Shown piece after piece: positions 1 through 13,257 of a DNA stretch of 64,000 nt. The stretch's first letter is position 1; every line of letters starts with the position of its first letter. The position numbers were made by a program, and so were the translations under genes. This DNA comes from Dugong dugon (lineage: Eukaryota > Chordata > Mammalia > Sirenia > Dugongidae): the NCBI GenBank assembly GCA_030035585.1, contig CM057482.1, positions 11,209,001-11,273,000 of the forward strand, in the 5' to 3' direction. The notes below the pieces were generated by a model. That model did not search any database. It was not told where the DNA came from and saw only the letters and a list, made by a program, of their open reading frames with translations.

Positions 1-22
1 CGACTTGATGGCAATGGGCCAT
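1..22 (+). mobile_element. AfroSINE tail at window edge
   Basis: The window opens in 'cgacttgatggcaatgggc', the end of a sense AfroSINE whose head lies outside. Confidence 0.75.
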
Positions 23-270
23 GAGCATAATTAATATATTTTAAAGCCTCTGCCTGAATTTGTATTATACAATATATAAAGTTTTAAAACAAGAGAAACA
101 ATTTCTTGAAATCAGATTACTCTACACTGTCTTCAGAGGGCCTTGGGGGAGTATAATAATCCAGTAACAGTTATATCTGGGGGTGGTAATTATAGTAAGG
201 GAGGCTGCAAGTCAAATTTACTTTTTGTCCAAATATTTGATTACATGAAGAATGCAAAATTTTCAAGCAC

Positions 271-406
271 CTGTTTTGTTCTTCTGAACATGGGAGAAGG
301 ACTATTAGGACTACTTGATTTCGAGGGCAATTTACTCTTTTGCGTTTGTAGAAATCCTTCAGGTCTTTCAAATAAATTGTTCCTAAGAACTGGAAATCCA
401 TTATAG
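271..406 (-). CDS. DENND4A: DENND4A coding exon 14 (last in window)
   Basis: 136 bp, residues 697-742, reading YNGFPVLRNNLFERPEGFLQ and ending PNSPSPMFRRTKQ. Serine/proline-rich stretch (SKSSSPNSPSPMF) likely phosphorylated, by inference only. Acceptor taaacag; donor GTGCTT, which is unusual beyond the GT. The next exon is outside the window. Confidence 0.93.
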
Positions 407-2150
407 CTGTTTAGGGAAAGAAAAACAAACAAACAAACAAAAAAAAAAAAAAAACAAACTCCTCAAGCACAGATAGATGATCATCTGCTTATAAACTGAA
501 AAATTATTTTCAATAACTTAGTATTTATATTGACTATCTTTCTCCATCAGACTATGATACATACTCAACAAATATGAACGCTAATGCTTTTACTACGATA
601 TTTAGAAATGTAGTACCCAAATCCAGACTCAAGTATATATTTTGAAAAGAAAAGTGACATACATTTAAATTTTGCTGAACTTGCAACATCAAACTCCAGA
701 GTAATGCAAGCAAACTGTTAAAACATTAGTTTTCATGTAAACGTACAATATCAGATAATATGATAGCTGGTAAAGGGCATATCAAATCAGTATTCTTTCC
801 AATTAAACGGTCATTAATTGAAATAATATATTTACTGTAGAACATCCCTCTTAAAAAGGTGCAAATAACAACTTTAAGTGTAGTACCTTAGCACACCTGC
901 ACCAGCTATCACATTACCATGAACCGGTTTATCAGGCTAGCTAGCAGGTTCAGGATCTCACTCATGAGACTGAAAATTGGAGAGGTTGAAGAGGAAGAAA
1001 CGATTAGAATGGGTGGATCTATGACAGGTGGACCTAAGTAAGGCCAGAGCAAGGTCTTCTGGGCATTTAAAAGGTAGAAGAATCTAGCAAAAAGGCATGT
1101 TGAAAAGAACAAAGAAGCCACTGAGCAACAAACTTTACAATATTGTTAAAAGCATATAAACAGTTTAATTAACTAATAAGCAATTTAACATAATAAAATA
1201 TGGCAGCCTATATCTATTATAAATTACTGTATGCAAATTCAGCAGAATAAGAAAATATTAGTAATGATTGAACGTTAAGTACGAACAAAACAGCACAAAG
1301 AAGTCCAAGAAAACCATGTCCCTTAAAAAAATCCATTGTATATACGTGTGTGACAATAAAACCATTTTGTGTACCTTATGAAAACTTGCTGCCTGATCAT
1401 TTTAAACAATGTAAGTGTATAAGTCATTATTATGACTTATTATGAAGGCCCACTATACCCATTAAAGGCATGTAAATTAAGTTGTTTTTCTAATGATGAG
1501 TATGATTACACTCAAATTGTATGGATAGTCTCAAGAAAAAAAAATGACTAGATTCTTTAAAAAATGGAAGCTTTTTAAATTAAGTAATTTTCTTATTAAA
1601 GGGTGAATCTAAAAGTGAAATTTAAATAAAAAAGTCTAAACCAAACCATGAAAGAAAAAACAAAACTATATTACTGAAACATACCAAAAGAAGACTTAGA
1701 AGTATAAAGTACAAAAGAGGGTAAAGAAACAAAATCTTGTAGAGAAAAAAAAAAAAAGTAGAAAGATAGAAATCAGGAGAAATATTTTAAATATCTGGGA
1801 CAAACACAGATTTTTAAAAAGTGGTATGAGAAACATCATCAATGAGTGGAAAGTAAGGGCAGGAATCAAGTGATCAATGAATTAATCAACATCCACAAAC
1901 ATCTGTAACATCCACAAACATCTATAACACCACTTTTTCTGTAAAAGGATTTAATCCAAGTCATAAACGAAGATGTCCTGAAAAATCCTTTTTCAATGAA
2001 AATAACAAACTGTAACTAAAATGAAGTGACAGATGTGAAATGGTTTTAGAATCTTTAAATAAAGTACTACTGGAGAACAAAACAAATTAGTATCATTTAA
2101 AATCTAAAAGGAATAATTTTTTAAGTAAAAATAAATATGTATTAAAAACT
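407..2150. other. Intron 13, AT-rich part, no recognised feature
   Basis: AT-rich intronic DNA between exons 14 and 13 with A-rich runs near 430-455 and 1745-1757. A 19-bp unit is repeated twice in tandem at 1888-1925. No gene or recognised mobile element was seen. Confidence 0.6.
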
Positions 2151-2159
2151 AAATAATAA

Positions 2160-2295
2160 ATTTACCACTATTGTCATTCTCTTACGTGCTCAGAACATCT
2201 CTCTCTTCCTCACTAGACTTGAAGGCAGGAATAATGTCTCATTCAAGTCTGTACACCAAGCACTTAGCATAGTGCTTGACCAAATTTCCTAAATT
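2160..2295 (+). repeat. L2 LINE 3'-end fragment
   Basis: Degenerate match to the L2 tail: 'gaaggcaggaataatgtctc' then 'cacttagcatagtgcttgac'. Old, low-identity copy. Confidence 0.55.
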
Positions 2296-2452
2296 AACAA
2301 TGATCAATTCCAATAGTTCTGAATTTCCATGACTTATAATAAAAACTCATGGAAAAATAGTAAAAAAAATTATATCATACAATTCAAGCTCACAAATATT
2401 GACTCTAAATTCAATCAAACCCTTTCATAAACCAATGTTACACAAATCAATG

Positions 2453-2482
2453 TGCGTGTGTGTCTGTGCGTGTGTGTGTGTG
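2453..2482. repeat. (TG)n simple repeat
   Basis: Imperfect TG/CG dinucleotide run in intron 13. Confidence 0.8.
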
Positions 2483-2835
2483 GGGTGGATGAGGGTGAAG
2501 GAACTAGCTTTAGGGAGAAACAAAAATAGAAATTGTATAATAAAATTGTTCCATCTGGGAGGAGATGTCTAACTGAATTTAATCAACATTTACGAGGACA
2601 GATACTTACGTGGATATAATTAGAGAGTTTCCCAGATCTGTATTAGGTAAAATTATCAATTTTTTTCCTGTTTAAACCTCAAAACTTAATAATGGGTGTG
2701 GGATAAGCTTGCTTACCACCTAAAAATTAGCAATTTGTTTAGCTTAGATTTTTGAAAATACCACAGTCCTTAGAAAGCTACAACACAAATGATGGATTGC
2801 TTCTTTCAATCTCAAGCATTCTGTCTCTTGAATAC

Positions 2836-2969
2836 CTGTACTGTAAAGGGGGTTCTTCACCATTGGGTAGATGGGGGATCTCAGGTGGTGTTACAAGAAC
2901 AGTATGTTCACTTTTGAAAGATTCATCCAGTTCTATAAGTCGCACTTCACTGCTCTTGTCCATATCTAC
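2836..2969 (-). CDS. DENND4A: DENND4A coding exon 13
   Basis: 134 bp, residues 653-696 plus two bases, reading VDMDKSSEVRLIELDESFKS and ending NGEEPPLQY. Acceptor ccttcag; donor GTATTC after TACAG, a weaker site. Acidic segment following the dDENN domain. The intron between exons 12 and 13 is about 11 kb. Confidence 0.94.
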
Positions 2970-4343
2970 CTGAAGGAGTTTCAAAAACATACATTAAAAA
3001 AATACACTGGTTGGCCAAATGTTCATCCGTAAGGAAAGGGTTAAATAAACATTTATACAACTGAATATTAAAGAGCTACCTTAAAAAAAAAATGAGCAAG
3101 TTCTCTATGTAACACTACAGAAAGATCTCCAAGGTAAGTGAAAATAGCAAGGTACGCAATATTACGTATCGTATACTACCTTCTGAGTAAGAAAAAGGGG
3201 AAGATAAGAACATACACTCATTTTTGCTTTAATTTCTATAAAGAAATACTAGGTTACTAAGAAAAGTAATTACCTATTTAGAGAAGGGGGAAGAAAGGGG
3301 ATGGACAGACACGGGATAAGACCCAGATTTCGCCACGTATACCTTTTATATTGTTTTGCATTCTGAATTAAGAGAATGTATTACTTATTCTATAAATCAC
3401 AAAAAAAAAAAAAAGCACGCGTGTATGCGTGTTGGGAATAGCGAGCTCTATATTTTTATTTTGATTTATTCTAAATCAGTATTTAAATCAGTGTATACAG
3501 AATTCCAGTGTATGTAGAAATGTATTTGAGTTAAACTTTAGTCACATCAATATTGAAAAGCACTTCAGAAGTACTAATTTTCCCTAGGTACTGTATGGCA
3601 AGATAATATTCACAAAAAACTGAAAGCTTCATAGAGCTTAAACTGTCCCACAGGAGCCCATAAACTACAGAAGACAATACTGACATTAATAACAAAAACA
3701 GATGTCACACATATGACGAAGAACAATCCACAGAACTTCATTAGTTTAGAAAGAGTTAATATCATATACCAGTCAGGAGTAGGTGAGAGAACAAGAATTA
3801 TTAATAAGTTAAATCTTGAAGATAAAGGTTTAGGAAACTGTCAAAATAATAATCAGGAATATTGGTTGCCAGATTTACTATTGCTTCATAATCTTTTAGA
3901 CACAATTTTAAAATCCATCAAGTCCTAGAAATTGAAAACCTCTCCATAACTCATCTGACAGCAAAACCTGAACTAAACTGACAGGAAGCTGCTTATGCTT
4001 TTTATTTATCTCATTTAGTGTGAACATTTGCATGTTTTGCTACAAAAATATTAATGTGCTTGATTATGGGTCACTATACCAGACCCTACTGGGCTATTAC
4101 ATAACGTACGGTATAATATCTACCTAGAATAAAATAATTCAGCATTTCATAACAAATTTAGCTCCAAGAGGGATTTTTGTATGGATTTACTGCACATATT
4201 ACTTAATAATTATAATGCATATTAACTAGTATAAAAGAAAGAAAAACACTAAAATTTAAGTATGAAAGAATGTAATATAATAACTATTGATTTTTCACAT
4301 AATATACTTTTTAGGTTATATATTTTCATTTGCTGCAGGACTG
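2970..4343. other. Intron 12, exon-13 proximal part, nothing recognised
   Basis: AT-rich sequence with poly-A at 3403-3414; the short open frames here have no recognisable relatives. Confidence 0.5.
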
Positions 4344-4353
4344 TTAAAGACCA

Positions 4354-4534
4354 GGAGCCCCGGTGTGCAGTAGTTGAAGAGCTTGGCTACTAACCAAAAG
4401 GTCAGCAGTTCAAATTCACCAGTCGCTCCTTAAAAATACTATGGGGCAGTTCTACTCTGTCTTACAGGGTCACTATGAGTTGAAATTGACTCAACGGCAA
4501 CGGGGTTGGGTTTTTTTTTTTTTTTTTTTTTTTT
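4354..4534 (+). mobile_element. AfroSINE
   Basis: Starts at the ggagcccc head, has box-B-like ggtcagcagttcaaattcac, the RTE-like tail and a 24-base poly-T end. Perfect 10-bp target-site duplication TTAAAGACCA at 4344-4353 and 4538-4547, so the borders are well fixed. Confidence 0.92.
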
Positions 4535-5479
4535 GGATTAAAGACCAAAAGGCAGAGCAGAGTGTACCAAAAAAAGACAGGAATAAGTTTTTTAATTTTT
4601 TTAACTCTTAAAAAAAAAAACTGGTACATTCAAAATCTTCTTAAATTGTTGATTATAATTTCACAGCATTACGTGCTGTAATGTCCAGAATTAAAGAATG
4701 TTTTTAATGATATATCCATCCAGTGAACTATGCAACAATTAAGTCATGTTTCATAATTCTATTTAATGACAAGAGAAACTATTCATAAAATAATGATAAA
4801 TGGAAAAAATTAGACTACCAAATGATATACATAGTACAATTCTTAACTTTTTTTTTAAAAAAGGGTGAGTATGCATGTTATATAGATGCATTTGTGTGCA
4901 TGTGTGCTTTCTCTTTCTCTCGCACACATACTCAATTATCAGAATGTTAGCTCTTGGTAGTGGTATTACCAGTGATTAACTTTCTTCTTTATATTGTTGT
5001 TTAATTTCCAATGAAAAATAATGAACAGTATTACTTTTTTTTCCTTTTTACTTACGAAAGCAATAAATGCTCAAAATAAAAATTTGATAATCAAGGTAGA
5101 ATATATTACTTTTGGAACAAGCACTTATTTTTTTAATTCTGCTAAGGATATTTAAAATTTAATCACTATAAAAGGAGGGATTTTTTGTTTTTAACCTCTC
5201 AAAAGGACCTTCATACAGTGACACCAGCAATGACAGAGTAAAATCTCATGCCCTGCTGGTGCTCAAAGTCAGACAGCCTTTTCAGAAAGCAAGAATGTGT
5301 TTAAACATTTCAACCTTATTCTTGTTCTAAGGAAATAATCTATAAAAAAGCTATCAGTAAAAAGATGTTTATTTCAGGATTGTAACAAATAAATTGAGGG
5401 TCACACACAAATAAAAATATAGGTAAATGAATATAAATTCACCGGATGAAATATGCAGTCATTAAAAATGAAAAAGGTA

Positions 5480-8050
5480 AAGATTATGTAGATTTTTGGT
5501 TGAACAAGATGAATTAAACAGAACAACCCCTTCTGAAATCCTACCAAAATGAAACTAGGAGGACTGAGAAAAAATCTACAAAGACAAACTGAACTGGAGA
5601 GGAGGTAAGAGTAGAGCTAGAGTTCAAAACATTTTAGAAGCTATGAAGTAGATTTATGTGACCTGTGAATGCTGAAAGCAACGTATCTAGTACTGGGATG
5701 GGAGTAGAAGAAAGAAGCCAAAAAGCAAACCATTTTGTTCTGTAGAATCCCAGAAAGGTCAGGGATAGGAAGCGCTAGAGGCCTTTAAAGATGGGAATGC
5801 GGGTGGGGTTGAAGCAGAAGGGTTGTTTAAAAGCTTGCAGTTAAGGACTCCCAGATCCCTAGCCCAACCCAATATAGTTAGGCCACTAAAACCAAACCAA
5901 ATCTGTTGCCGCCGAGTCGATTGTGACTCATAGCAACCCTACAGGACAGAGTAGATTTCCAAGGAGTGGCTGGTGGATTCCAACTGCGGACCTTTTGGTT
6001 AGCAGCCAAGCTCTTAACCACTGTACCACCAGGGCTTCAGTTAGGCTACAGTGCTCCACAACCATGGCAGAAGAGTAGAGATAAACGTTCTGAGTGAACC
6101 AGAGGGACTCTAGACTTGAGGACACCAGGTAGTGCTGGGAGAGATGAGGGAGGTTACTGAAAACAGATGAAGTAAGTAAAAGCCTATGTGTTATAATAAG
6201 GAGAAAACCCCTGTTACCTTCTTCCACTCGGCTCTGAGAATACTAGCAGTTATGTTTATGCTCCCCAGGCTAGAAACTTGGGGATACATCTTAGGAGAAC
6301 TAACCAGCCTAAAAGAAAAGACTTACTGATGTTAACCAAACAGGTACTCTAATGAAATAGCTGAGCTCCTTTGTGATCATCAGTCCAACACCTAAGGAAG
6401 TCCCAAGCCCTAGTTGCCCAGAAAGAGCTCCAGAGAGCTCTTTGTGCCTCACTATTGAAAACTGTTAACTTGAAAAACAACAAAATAAATTGATATAAAA
6501 AGGTACTCAGAAGCAGAGACAATGTAGGGAATAAAATAAATACGTCTACATCCATGAAACAAGAACAAGATGCTATTAAAAAGGAGCATTCAGAGAAGAA
6601 AAAGGAGTTCATGAAAGTTACAAATACATATTATATATAGTATATGATATGAGTTGTAAAATAAAATTGAAGAAGTTTCCTGAAAAGTAGAACTAAAGAA
6701 CAAAGAGAAAAATGGGAGGAAAAAAGAAAATTAGAAGATCAGGTCAGGAGGGCCAATATCCAGATAACAGAGATGTTTCAGTAAAAGATACTAGAGAAAT
6801 GGAGGAAAGAAAATTAAACAAAGAAAAAAATACAAGAAAATTCCCCCAAATTGAAGGAAATGTATCTACAGATTAAAATGGCCCACCAAGTATCCAACTC
6901 AATGAAGAAAAGCCTACATCAGGCATATCCTTATGAAATTTCCAAACAATGGGGATCCAAAAGGCTTCCAGTGAGGAAAGAAAAAAAAAAAAAAAGAGAG
7001 ATCGGGCATAAAAGATCAGAAATCAAGATGGTTTTGGACTTAACAACAACAGCAGACATTAGAAGATAATGCAACAATGACTTCAAAATTTTATACTTAA
7101 CCAAACAGCAATCAGCATAGAGGAGAAGAAATTTCAGACAAGCAGGGTATCAAAATGTATCTCCTGTGTACCCTTTCTCACTAAGCTACTGGAAGATATG
7201 CTAGACCATAACAAGGAAATAAACTGAGAAAGAAGTTACTGAAGCCAGAAAAGGCGATCAAACTCAGGATAGGGGTCAATATAATTGCCAAAATGATGGT
7301 GAAGGAAAACCCCAGGAAAACAGACTAGAGCGCAGTCATATCAGACTGGAGCAAGAGGAGGGAAATCTCCAGCAAAAAAAAGAAAAAAATCAATGGACAG
7401 ATTACTTGATGTGCTGGAAAAATAGAGAGGTTTTCAATTTCTGTAGAAGAATTTGGAAATGAGTTAATAATAGACACATAAAAAATATAGCAATTATTAA
7501 CTTCAAGGAAAGCAAAAATCCATACATGAAAGAAAAATTACAGAATACTATATGGTCCAGTTGTGATTATATAAGAAGTAATAATAATATTAACACTGAA
7601 CAATTATTTGACCAAAACGTATGTTACAACTACATTGGGAGAATTGTGGTGTTGGTGGTGGTAGATATGACATCAACAGATAATATATAAAACAATAAAC
7701 AGCAATATAAACAAGCTATTTAGAAATCTTAAGGTAACTGATTGAAGATACAGCTGAAAGAGATTACCCCTGGGGAGTAAAAACAGGGGTGGGACATAAT
7801 TTTTACAAAATTAGTTAACTTTAAAAATTGTCATGTTTTACTATGGTAAAAATGAAAATTTACTTTTAAAAAGACTGGTCAGCAATATTAAAAATGTTTA
7901 TAAGCTCTGGTTATATTTTAAAAAATAGGAAGCTATATTACAACTATGTAAATAAACACTGGAAGTAAATGTAAAAAAGGACATTGGGGCACTGAGCTCA
8001 TAGAATTTTTTCCTCCCTTTTATTTTCTAAACTTCCTGTTATTTTAGTAA
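5480..8050 (+). mobile_element. Ancient HAL1/L1M-type LINE (ORF1-like region), decayed
   Basis: Lysine/asparagine-rich decayed sequence matching the HAL1/L1M ORF1 region: 'gaacaaccccttctgaaatc' near 5520, then the 'ccaaattgaaggaaatg ... cagattaaaatggcccacca' stretch near 6850-6890. No intact reading frame. It is interrupted by an AfroSINE at 5886-6038. Exact ends are uncertain; 4550-5480 shows nothing definite. Confidence 0.6.
5886..6038 (-). mobile_element. AfroSINE
   Basis: Reverse complement of the AfroSINE, inserted in the HAL1-like element. Near-perfect 10-bp duplication agttaggcca (5876-5885) / agttaggcta (6039-6048). Confidence 0.9.
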
Positions 8051-9090
8051 ATTAGTAAAAGCACTAAAAATTTTAACTTTCAATAAAAACAGAAACATGC
8101 CAATGATAACTTAAAATCATAGCTATCCCTATAGGATATGGATGGAGTCCATGGGCAACCCAAGAACAAACGTGATGCTCGATACCCATGAACATTTTTA
8201 TGCAGATGAAATGACTTAATAAATTATTATGGGCAGCAATGACAACTAAATAAAAGAGATGGATCAGAATAAAAAGGTCAAAACAGATACTCAAATTAGC
8301 TGGAAACCTCCTGTCTCCATGATGGAACATTGTAGAAGGACTGCTTGTCTATCAGTGCCTGATGCTCTTCAAATTGTACCTATGTGTGTGTGCATGTGTG
8401 TATGTAGTTACCAGCTTCTCCTTTTTTTTTTTTTTTTAAAACAGCTTTTTCCTCTCCAGATCTGTGCCTACTTCCCACTCTCTAGTTACTTGGTTCTCAC
8501 AGGAAAAGCCTGGGTTCCAGGACAATTGCTGTAATTCTCAGTATTATAAAGTCTATTAAGATAATAACATTTTGAACTGTAGATTCAGTACCTTGGTAAA
8601 AGGTATTTCTCGTAACTTATATACCAATAAAATCTCATTTCAATGTTATAAAACAGCCATACAGTAAACCCTACATTTATCAGTTGGACATTTCAGTCTT
8701 TTGGAAAGCACAGTGACATCTGTCTCTGTTGGGAGAAAAACAAATCCAACACCCACAGCAGGACAAAATTAAAATAGTTTTCATATTCTCTTCATATTTT
8801 TTCACAAGACATTAATATGCTCAGAAAACACTGCAAAGGGATGCTTGGTAGACTAAGAAAAATCTTACCAGAATATTTGTTACACAAAACTGCCCTGAGT
8901 TAAGCACCAACCTACAGGAACAGACTATAAGGATTTAAAATATCATCACAGGAATAACAAAAACACATGGTTCTGAAATTAGTCATAAGTGAAACTCAAA
9001 TAATTCTAACATATTGTTTCTCTTATTTCTATTCAGCATTACTCACTCCAGCTTTTTAAAGTCAGTCAAATGTTTCCGTTTGGATATGCT
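8050..9090. other. Intron 12 segment, nothing recognised
   Basis: Contains a short TG run (8382-8408) and poly-T (8421-8437). No exon or element recognised. Confidence 0.45.
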
Positions 9091-9775
9091 CAGATCAAAA
9101 GAGGAAAATGTCTGGGAAAATGCAGAAGAGAATTTCAAATTCTCAGACTCTAGACTTTCTGGAGCCGTGGAGGGTGGACGAATCCCTGAAACTATTGCCT
9201 GATATAATCTTTAAACCTTAAACCAAAAATATTCCCTAAAGAAATGTTAAAACTGAACAATACAAAACCAAAAAACCAAACCCATTGCCCTCAAGTCAAC
9301 TGAGTCATAGTGACCTGACAGGACAGAGTAGAACTGTCCCATTGGGTTTCCAAGGCGCAGCTGGTTGAGTAGAACTGCCCACCTTTTGGTTAGCAGCTGA
9401 GCTCTTAACCACGCACCACCAGGGCTCCACAACTGAACACTGACTCCTGAAGTCATCTTAAAACCAAGCAATAGTTTAGCTTAATTAGTAGGGGGAAAAA
9501 AAAAAAAGGTCTGCCTTCAGCATTACGTTCTTTTAAGAACTACCTATAGGGATCAAACTGACATCAGCAGCTAGAAAGATTAGACAGGAACCGTAGAGGG
9601 TGGCGAGTTTATGTTAACGAGGGAGGAACAACTCAGAGAAGGAGGGTGAGAATGGCGGCACAGCTTGAAGAATGCTATCAATGTCACCAAATTGTACAGG
9701 TAGAAACTGCTGAGTTGGGTATGTTTTGTTGTGTATATCCTCAACAACAACAACAAAATAAATAAAATTCAGAAG
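9090..9775 (+). mobile_element. Afrotherian L1-type 3' UTR tail
   Basis: Shares a long stretch with 54925-55490 ('ctttctggagcc', 'aacagtttagctta', 'gattagacagg', 'gaggaacaactcag', tail 'tcctcaacaacaac'). The same tail recurs at 34305-34465. It is interrupted by an AfroSINE at 9263-9429. Assignment to L1 rests on the shared tail and is inference. Confidence 0.65.
9263..9429 (-). mobile_element. AfroSINE
   Basis: Reverse-complement AfroSINE ending caccagggctcc, inserted in the L1-type tail; a duplicated 'actgaaca'-like flank is seen (9250-9259, 9432-9440). Confidence 0.88.
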
Positions 9776-10035
9776 GGGAAAAAATATCTGTAGACTTAAA
9801 GCAAACACTGATTTTCTGTGCTGAGCACACTTAAATTGTGGTATTAAAACATGAAAAGTAGTAATAGCGTTGTAGATGTACTATTTCAGTGAGTTCTGTT
9901 TAATAACACTAGGGATACAATTAACCTCTACTCCAATTATATATGAAAGTTATTTATTAAAATATATTTTGTATCTTGTTACATTTTGTTTTTTTCAACA
10001 AAAGAGTCCTTTGAATTACAATAAAACAAATAACC

Positions 10036-10228
10036 AGTTGACGTGGAGTCTACTGACTCACGGTGACCCCATGTGTATCAAAGTAAAACTATGCTCCACA
10101 GGGTTTTCAACGGACGATTTTTCAAAATAGATAGGCCTTTCTTCTGAGGCACCTGTGGGTGGATTTGAACCAACCATCTTTCAGTTAGCAGCTGAGAGTG
10201 ATAATCATTTGCACCACCCAGTGACTTC
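10036..10228 (-). mobile_element. AfroSINE, long-middle variant
   Basis: Reverse complement of an AfroSINE variant with an extra middle block (around 'ggttttcaacgg' and 'cctttcttctgaggc'). The same block is seen at 43079-43288 and 48580-48758, so these three form a subfamily. Confidence 0.82.
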
Positions 10229-10229
10229 C

Positions 10230-11310
10230 AATAAACCAAATACAAGTAACTATATTTAAGTGAATTTTGTTCTCTTTTCTGAGTAATTATTAAAATATTT
10301 AAATATAATATTAAAATCTTTTATATATATTATAAAGATAATACACAAATGATCTTTTGCTGGATCCAGAATTTGAATTGGCAAATTAATGTATTTTAGG
10401 AAAACAGTCTACCTAGAAACAATGATTTTATATGTAATGGAACTGTTTCTTGTTAGAGAGTTCTCAGAATTTATATTCTTTAAGCAATTATTCCAACCAT
10501 TTCCTGCAGTGACTCCCATCAGGTGAACAGCAGGTGACCTGCTCTCAGCAACTCCTGACAATATATTAACAATTAGTACTAAAACAGCCTCCTGGACATG
10601 CTGCCTGCCCTAGGTATCCAGCAAAATGACTAGTCTTCTACATCTTACAATATTAAGTTTTTAAACTACATGATACTACATGAGTTCTCAGCTGAAACAC
10701 AAGCTTGTGAACGAGATACATAAAATGAGTCGAAAATCAAAGGGAAGTACGAATTTCTTTCTTCTGTGCTCTTAACTGAATTCCTCAATGAATTCAGTGT
10801 TCCCACGTGGATTAATAAATTCATTGGCTAAAGCATGCTACTAACAAAACCCTGGTCACTAATTGGAATCACTAACTGAATCCCTTATGATTCAGTCAGC
10901 TTGGAACAGAAACAATCATTACACAAATGTAAGCCACGGTTCACAAAGGAAACTGTAAGTATAGATGTATGACCAGTGGAATCCCTGCACCACTATGGGA
11001 AACCATTCAAAGTGCATCATGCTAGCCAGAAAGATAATTTTTATATACAAAAAACCAACACAATTATTCCTATAAAGAAGGATTTAGAGAAATTTTCTTC
11101 TAATTTATTGCCAATATTTAACACGTTGTTGGTACAATGTTGTAATGAAGAAAAAACTGTCAAGGAGCTATAACATTAAATACTTTTCAAAATGAACAGG
11201 ATTTTAAAGTTCTAGATAGGTAGAGCTCAACTTAAAAGGCAAAGTTCTATAAGCCCATTTGCAAATAGGTTGTTCAAAACATAGAAAACAAATTTCCCCC
11301 TAAAAATATC
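10230..11310. other. Intron 12 segment, nothing recognised
   Basis: AT-rich; the 65-codon open frame at 10976-11173 has no recognisable domain and no splice context in the gene's orientation. Confidence 0.45.
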
Positions 11311-11317
11311 CTTTCTG

Positions 11318-11455
11318 GATTGATGAAAATGTTCTATACTTTGGAGTTATGCTTAGGTGATATTTCCCTGAGATTAGATATAGGCTATGCATTCTGGTAG
11401 GAATGTATTTGTCAAAACTCATCAAACTGTACACTTCAAAGGTACATTTCCTATT
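11318..11455 (+). repeat. Old L1 3' UTR fragment
   Basis: 'gatgaaaatgttctatact' followed by 'gtcaaaactcatcaaactgt' is the classic pattern of old mammalian L1 3' UTRs. Confidence 0.6.
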
Positions 11456-11999
11456 TGTACATTATTTGATTTTTTAAAAATGTTCTAAAAGAAGGTTAGA
11501 GTATCACCTCACCCCTCCAAAACAACAAAAAAATCCAAAACCATACTTACAGCACAACACCGTATTCCTGCAATATTTGAATTATAGCTAATTACCATTT
11601 ATGGAAGTGCTTGTATGGGAAAATGAACAAGTTCTAAGCAGGTAAATGCTTGGCATGTATCCACCTTTTCCCTATTTCAAAGCATTTCAAGGACTAGCAC
11701 TGATATTTCTGGGCACCTTGGCTTGTTAACTCCCTATGAACACCCAAACAGTATCTTTCCACATCAATCACCCATCAAGTGTTCTAAACTGAAGGAAAAG
11801 ATAGGTGCCCACACAAGGCTCTGAGCTCGTTCCTGCTGCGTAAGTCACTCAAAAGCTGAACATTTCTATGTCATGAAACGATAAAACCAGATAAACTACT
11901 AGACTATAAACTCAAAGAAAATTCAGCAGAACATAAAAACAGTCATAATATTTTTCACCTTTTAGTTTATACAACTAACACTGGGAGATTTATAGTTAT

Positions 12000-12160
12000 A
12001 ATTATCTCCCTTCACAACTTTTTAAAAACACAGATAAGAAAACAACTCAGAAAGACTAAATGACTTGACTAAAGTCATAAGTATTAGAGCTGGGATTAAA
12101 GTTCGCCTGGTTCCCAGTGGAGTTTTTCCTACTATACCACACAGAGTGAGAATCACTTTT
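12000..12160 (-). repeat. MIR SINE fragment
   Basis: Degenerate MIR in reverse orientation: 'aaatgacttgactaaagtca' then 'agagctgggattaaagt' and 'ctataccaca'. Confidence 0.65.
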
Positions 12161-13164
12161 CATTTTTATAAGACACATTTGGTGCTTAATTAATAATCAA
12201 TAAAGGATATGTTCATGTCAAACACAGAACTGAGCCAATTTCTGAACACTGAAGGATGAGTTATATTTTAGCTGTTGTGAAAAAAAAATCACTGATTTTC
12301 TTTCACAGTCATATAAATTTGAAAGTGACTATGGACTCCTTTAAATAACCTTACAATTGTATATTGTATAAGATGGGCATGAAATCATCAACACACATAC
12401 ACACACACTCTCTGTCTGCGTAGACATATGTATATGTATATATTCTTAATAATCACAAATTTACATAAAAGTTTCAAATACAGAAGAAATAATTTTTCCC
12501 CTCAATCTTTCGATAGTAAGTTGCTGATGTCCCTTCACCCTTGAATATTTGAGTGTGTACTTCCTACAGACAAGGACATTCTCCTACATAACCACAATAG
12601 AACACAAAAATCTAGAAATACACTAGTGTATTACTATTATCGAAGCCTCAGACCACACTCAAGTCCTGCTTATTATTCTAATAATGCTGTATACAGCAAA
12701 AGGATCCCGTTAGGAATCATGCATTGCTATTTGGTTGTCAAGTCTCTTTAGCTTCCTTCTCTCTGGAACAGCATCTCAGTTTTTCCTTTATTTTCCTGAC
12801 CTTGACACTTCTGCAGATTATGGAACAGGTATTTTGTAGAATGTCACTTAATCTGAGTCTGTCTGATATTGCCTTCAGATCAGGTACAGGCTATGCATCT
12901 CTGGCAAGAATATCACAGAACTGAAGCTGTGTTCTCACTGCAGCCTATTAAGTGGCACACGATTATTGATGATGTTTACTTTGATCACCTGATTAAGATG
13001 ATGTCTGCCAGGCTTTTCCACTACAAATTTACTCTCTCCTCCTTTGTAATTAATGCATATTTTGTAGGGAGGTACTTTAAAACTATGTAAGATCCTGCTT
13101 TTTATCAGACTTTCAAATGATTGATATCTGTGCAGACTTCTGGTTTCCTATTTCATTTAAACTG

Positions 13165-13228
13165 GCGTGCGTGTGTGCGTGTGCGTGTGTGTGCGTGCGT
13201 GCGTGCGTGCGTGCGTGCGTGTGTGTTG
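13165..13228. repeat. (TG)n/(TGCG)n simple repeat
   Basis: About 64 bp of alternating TG and TGCG units, CpG-rich by comparison with the rest of the intron, immediately next to the exon-12 copy. Confidence 0.9.
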
Positions 13229-13257
13229 TGTTTAACGTGTCTCCAATAGTCTTGGAA

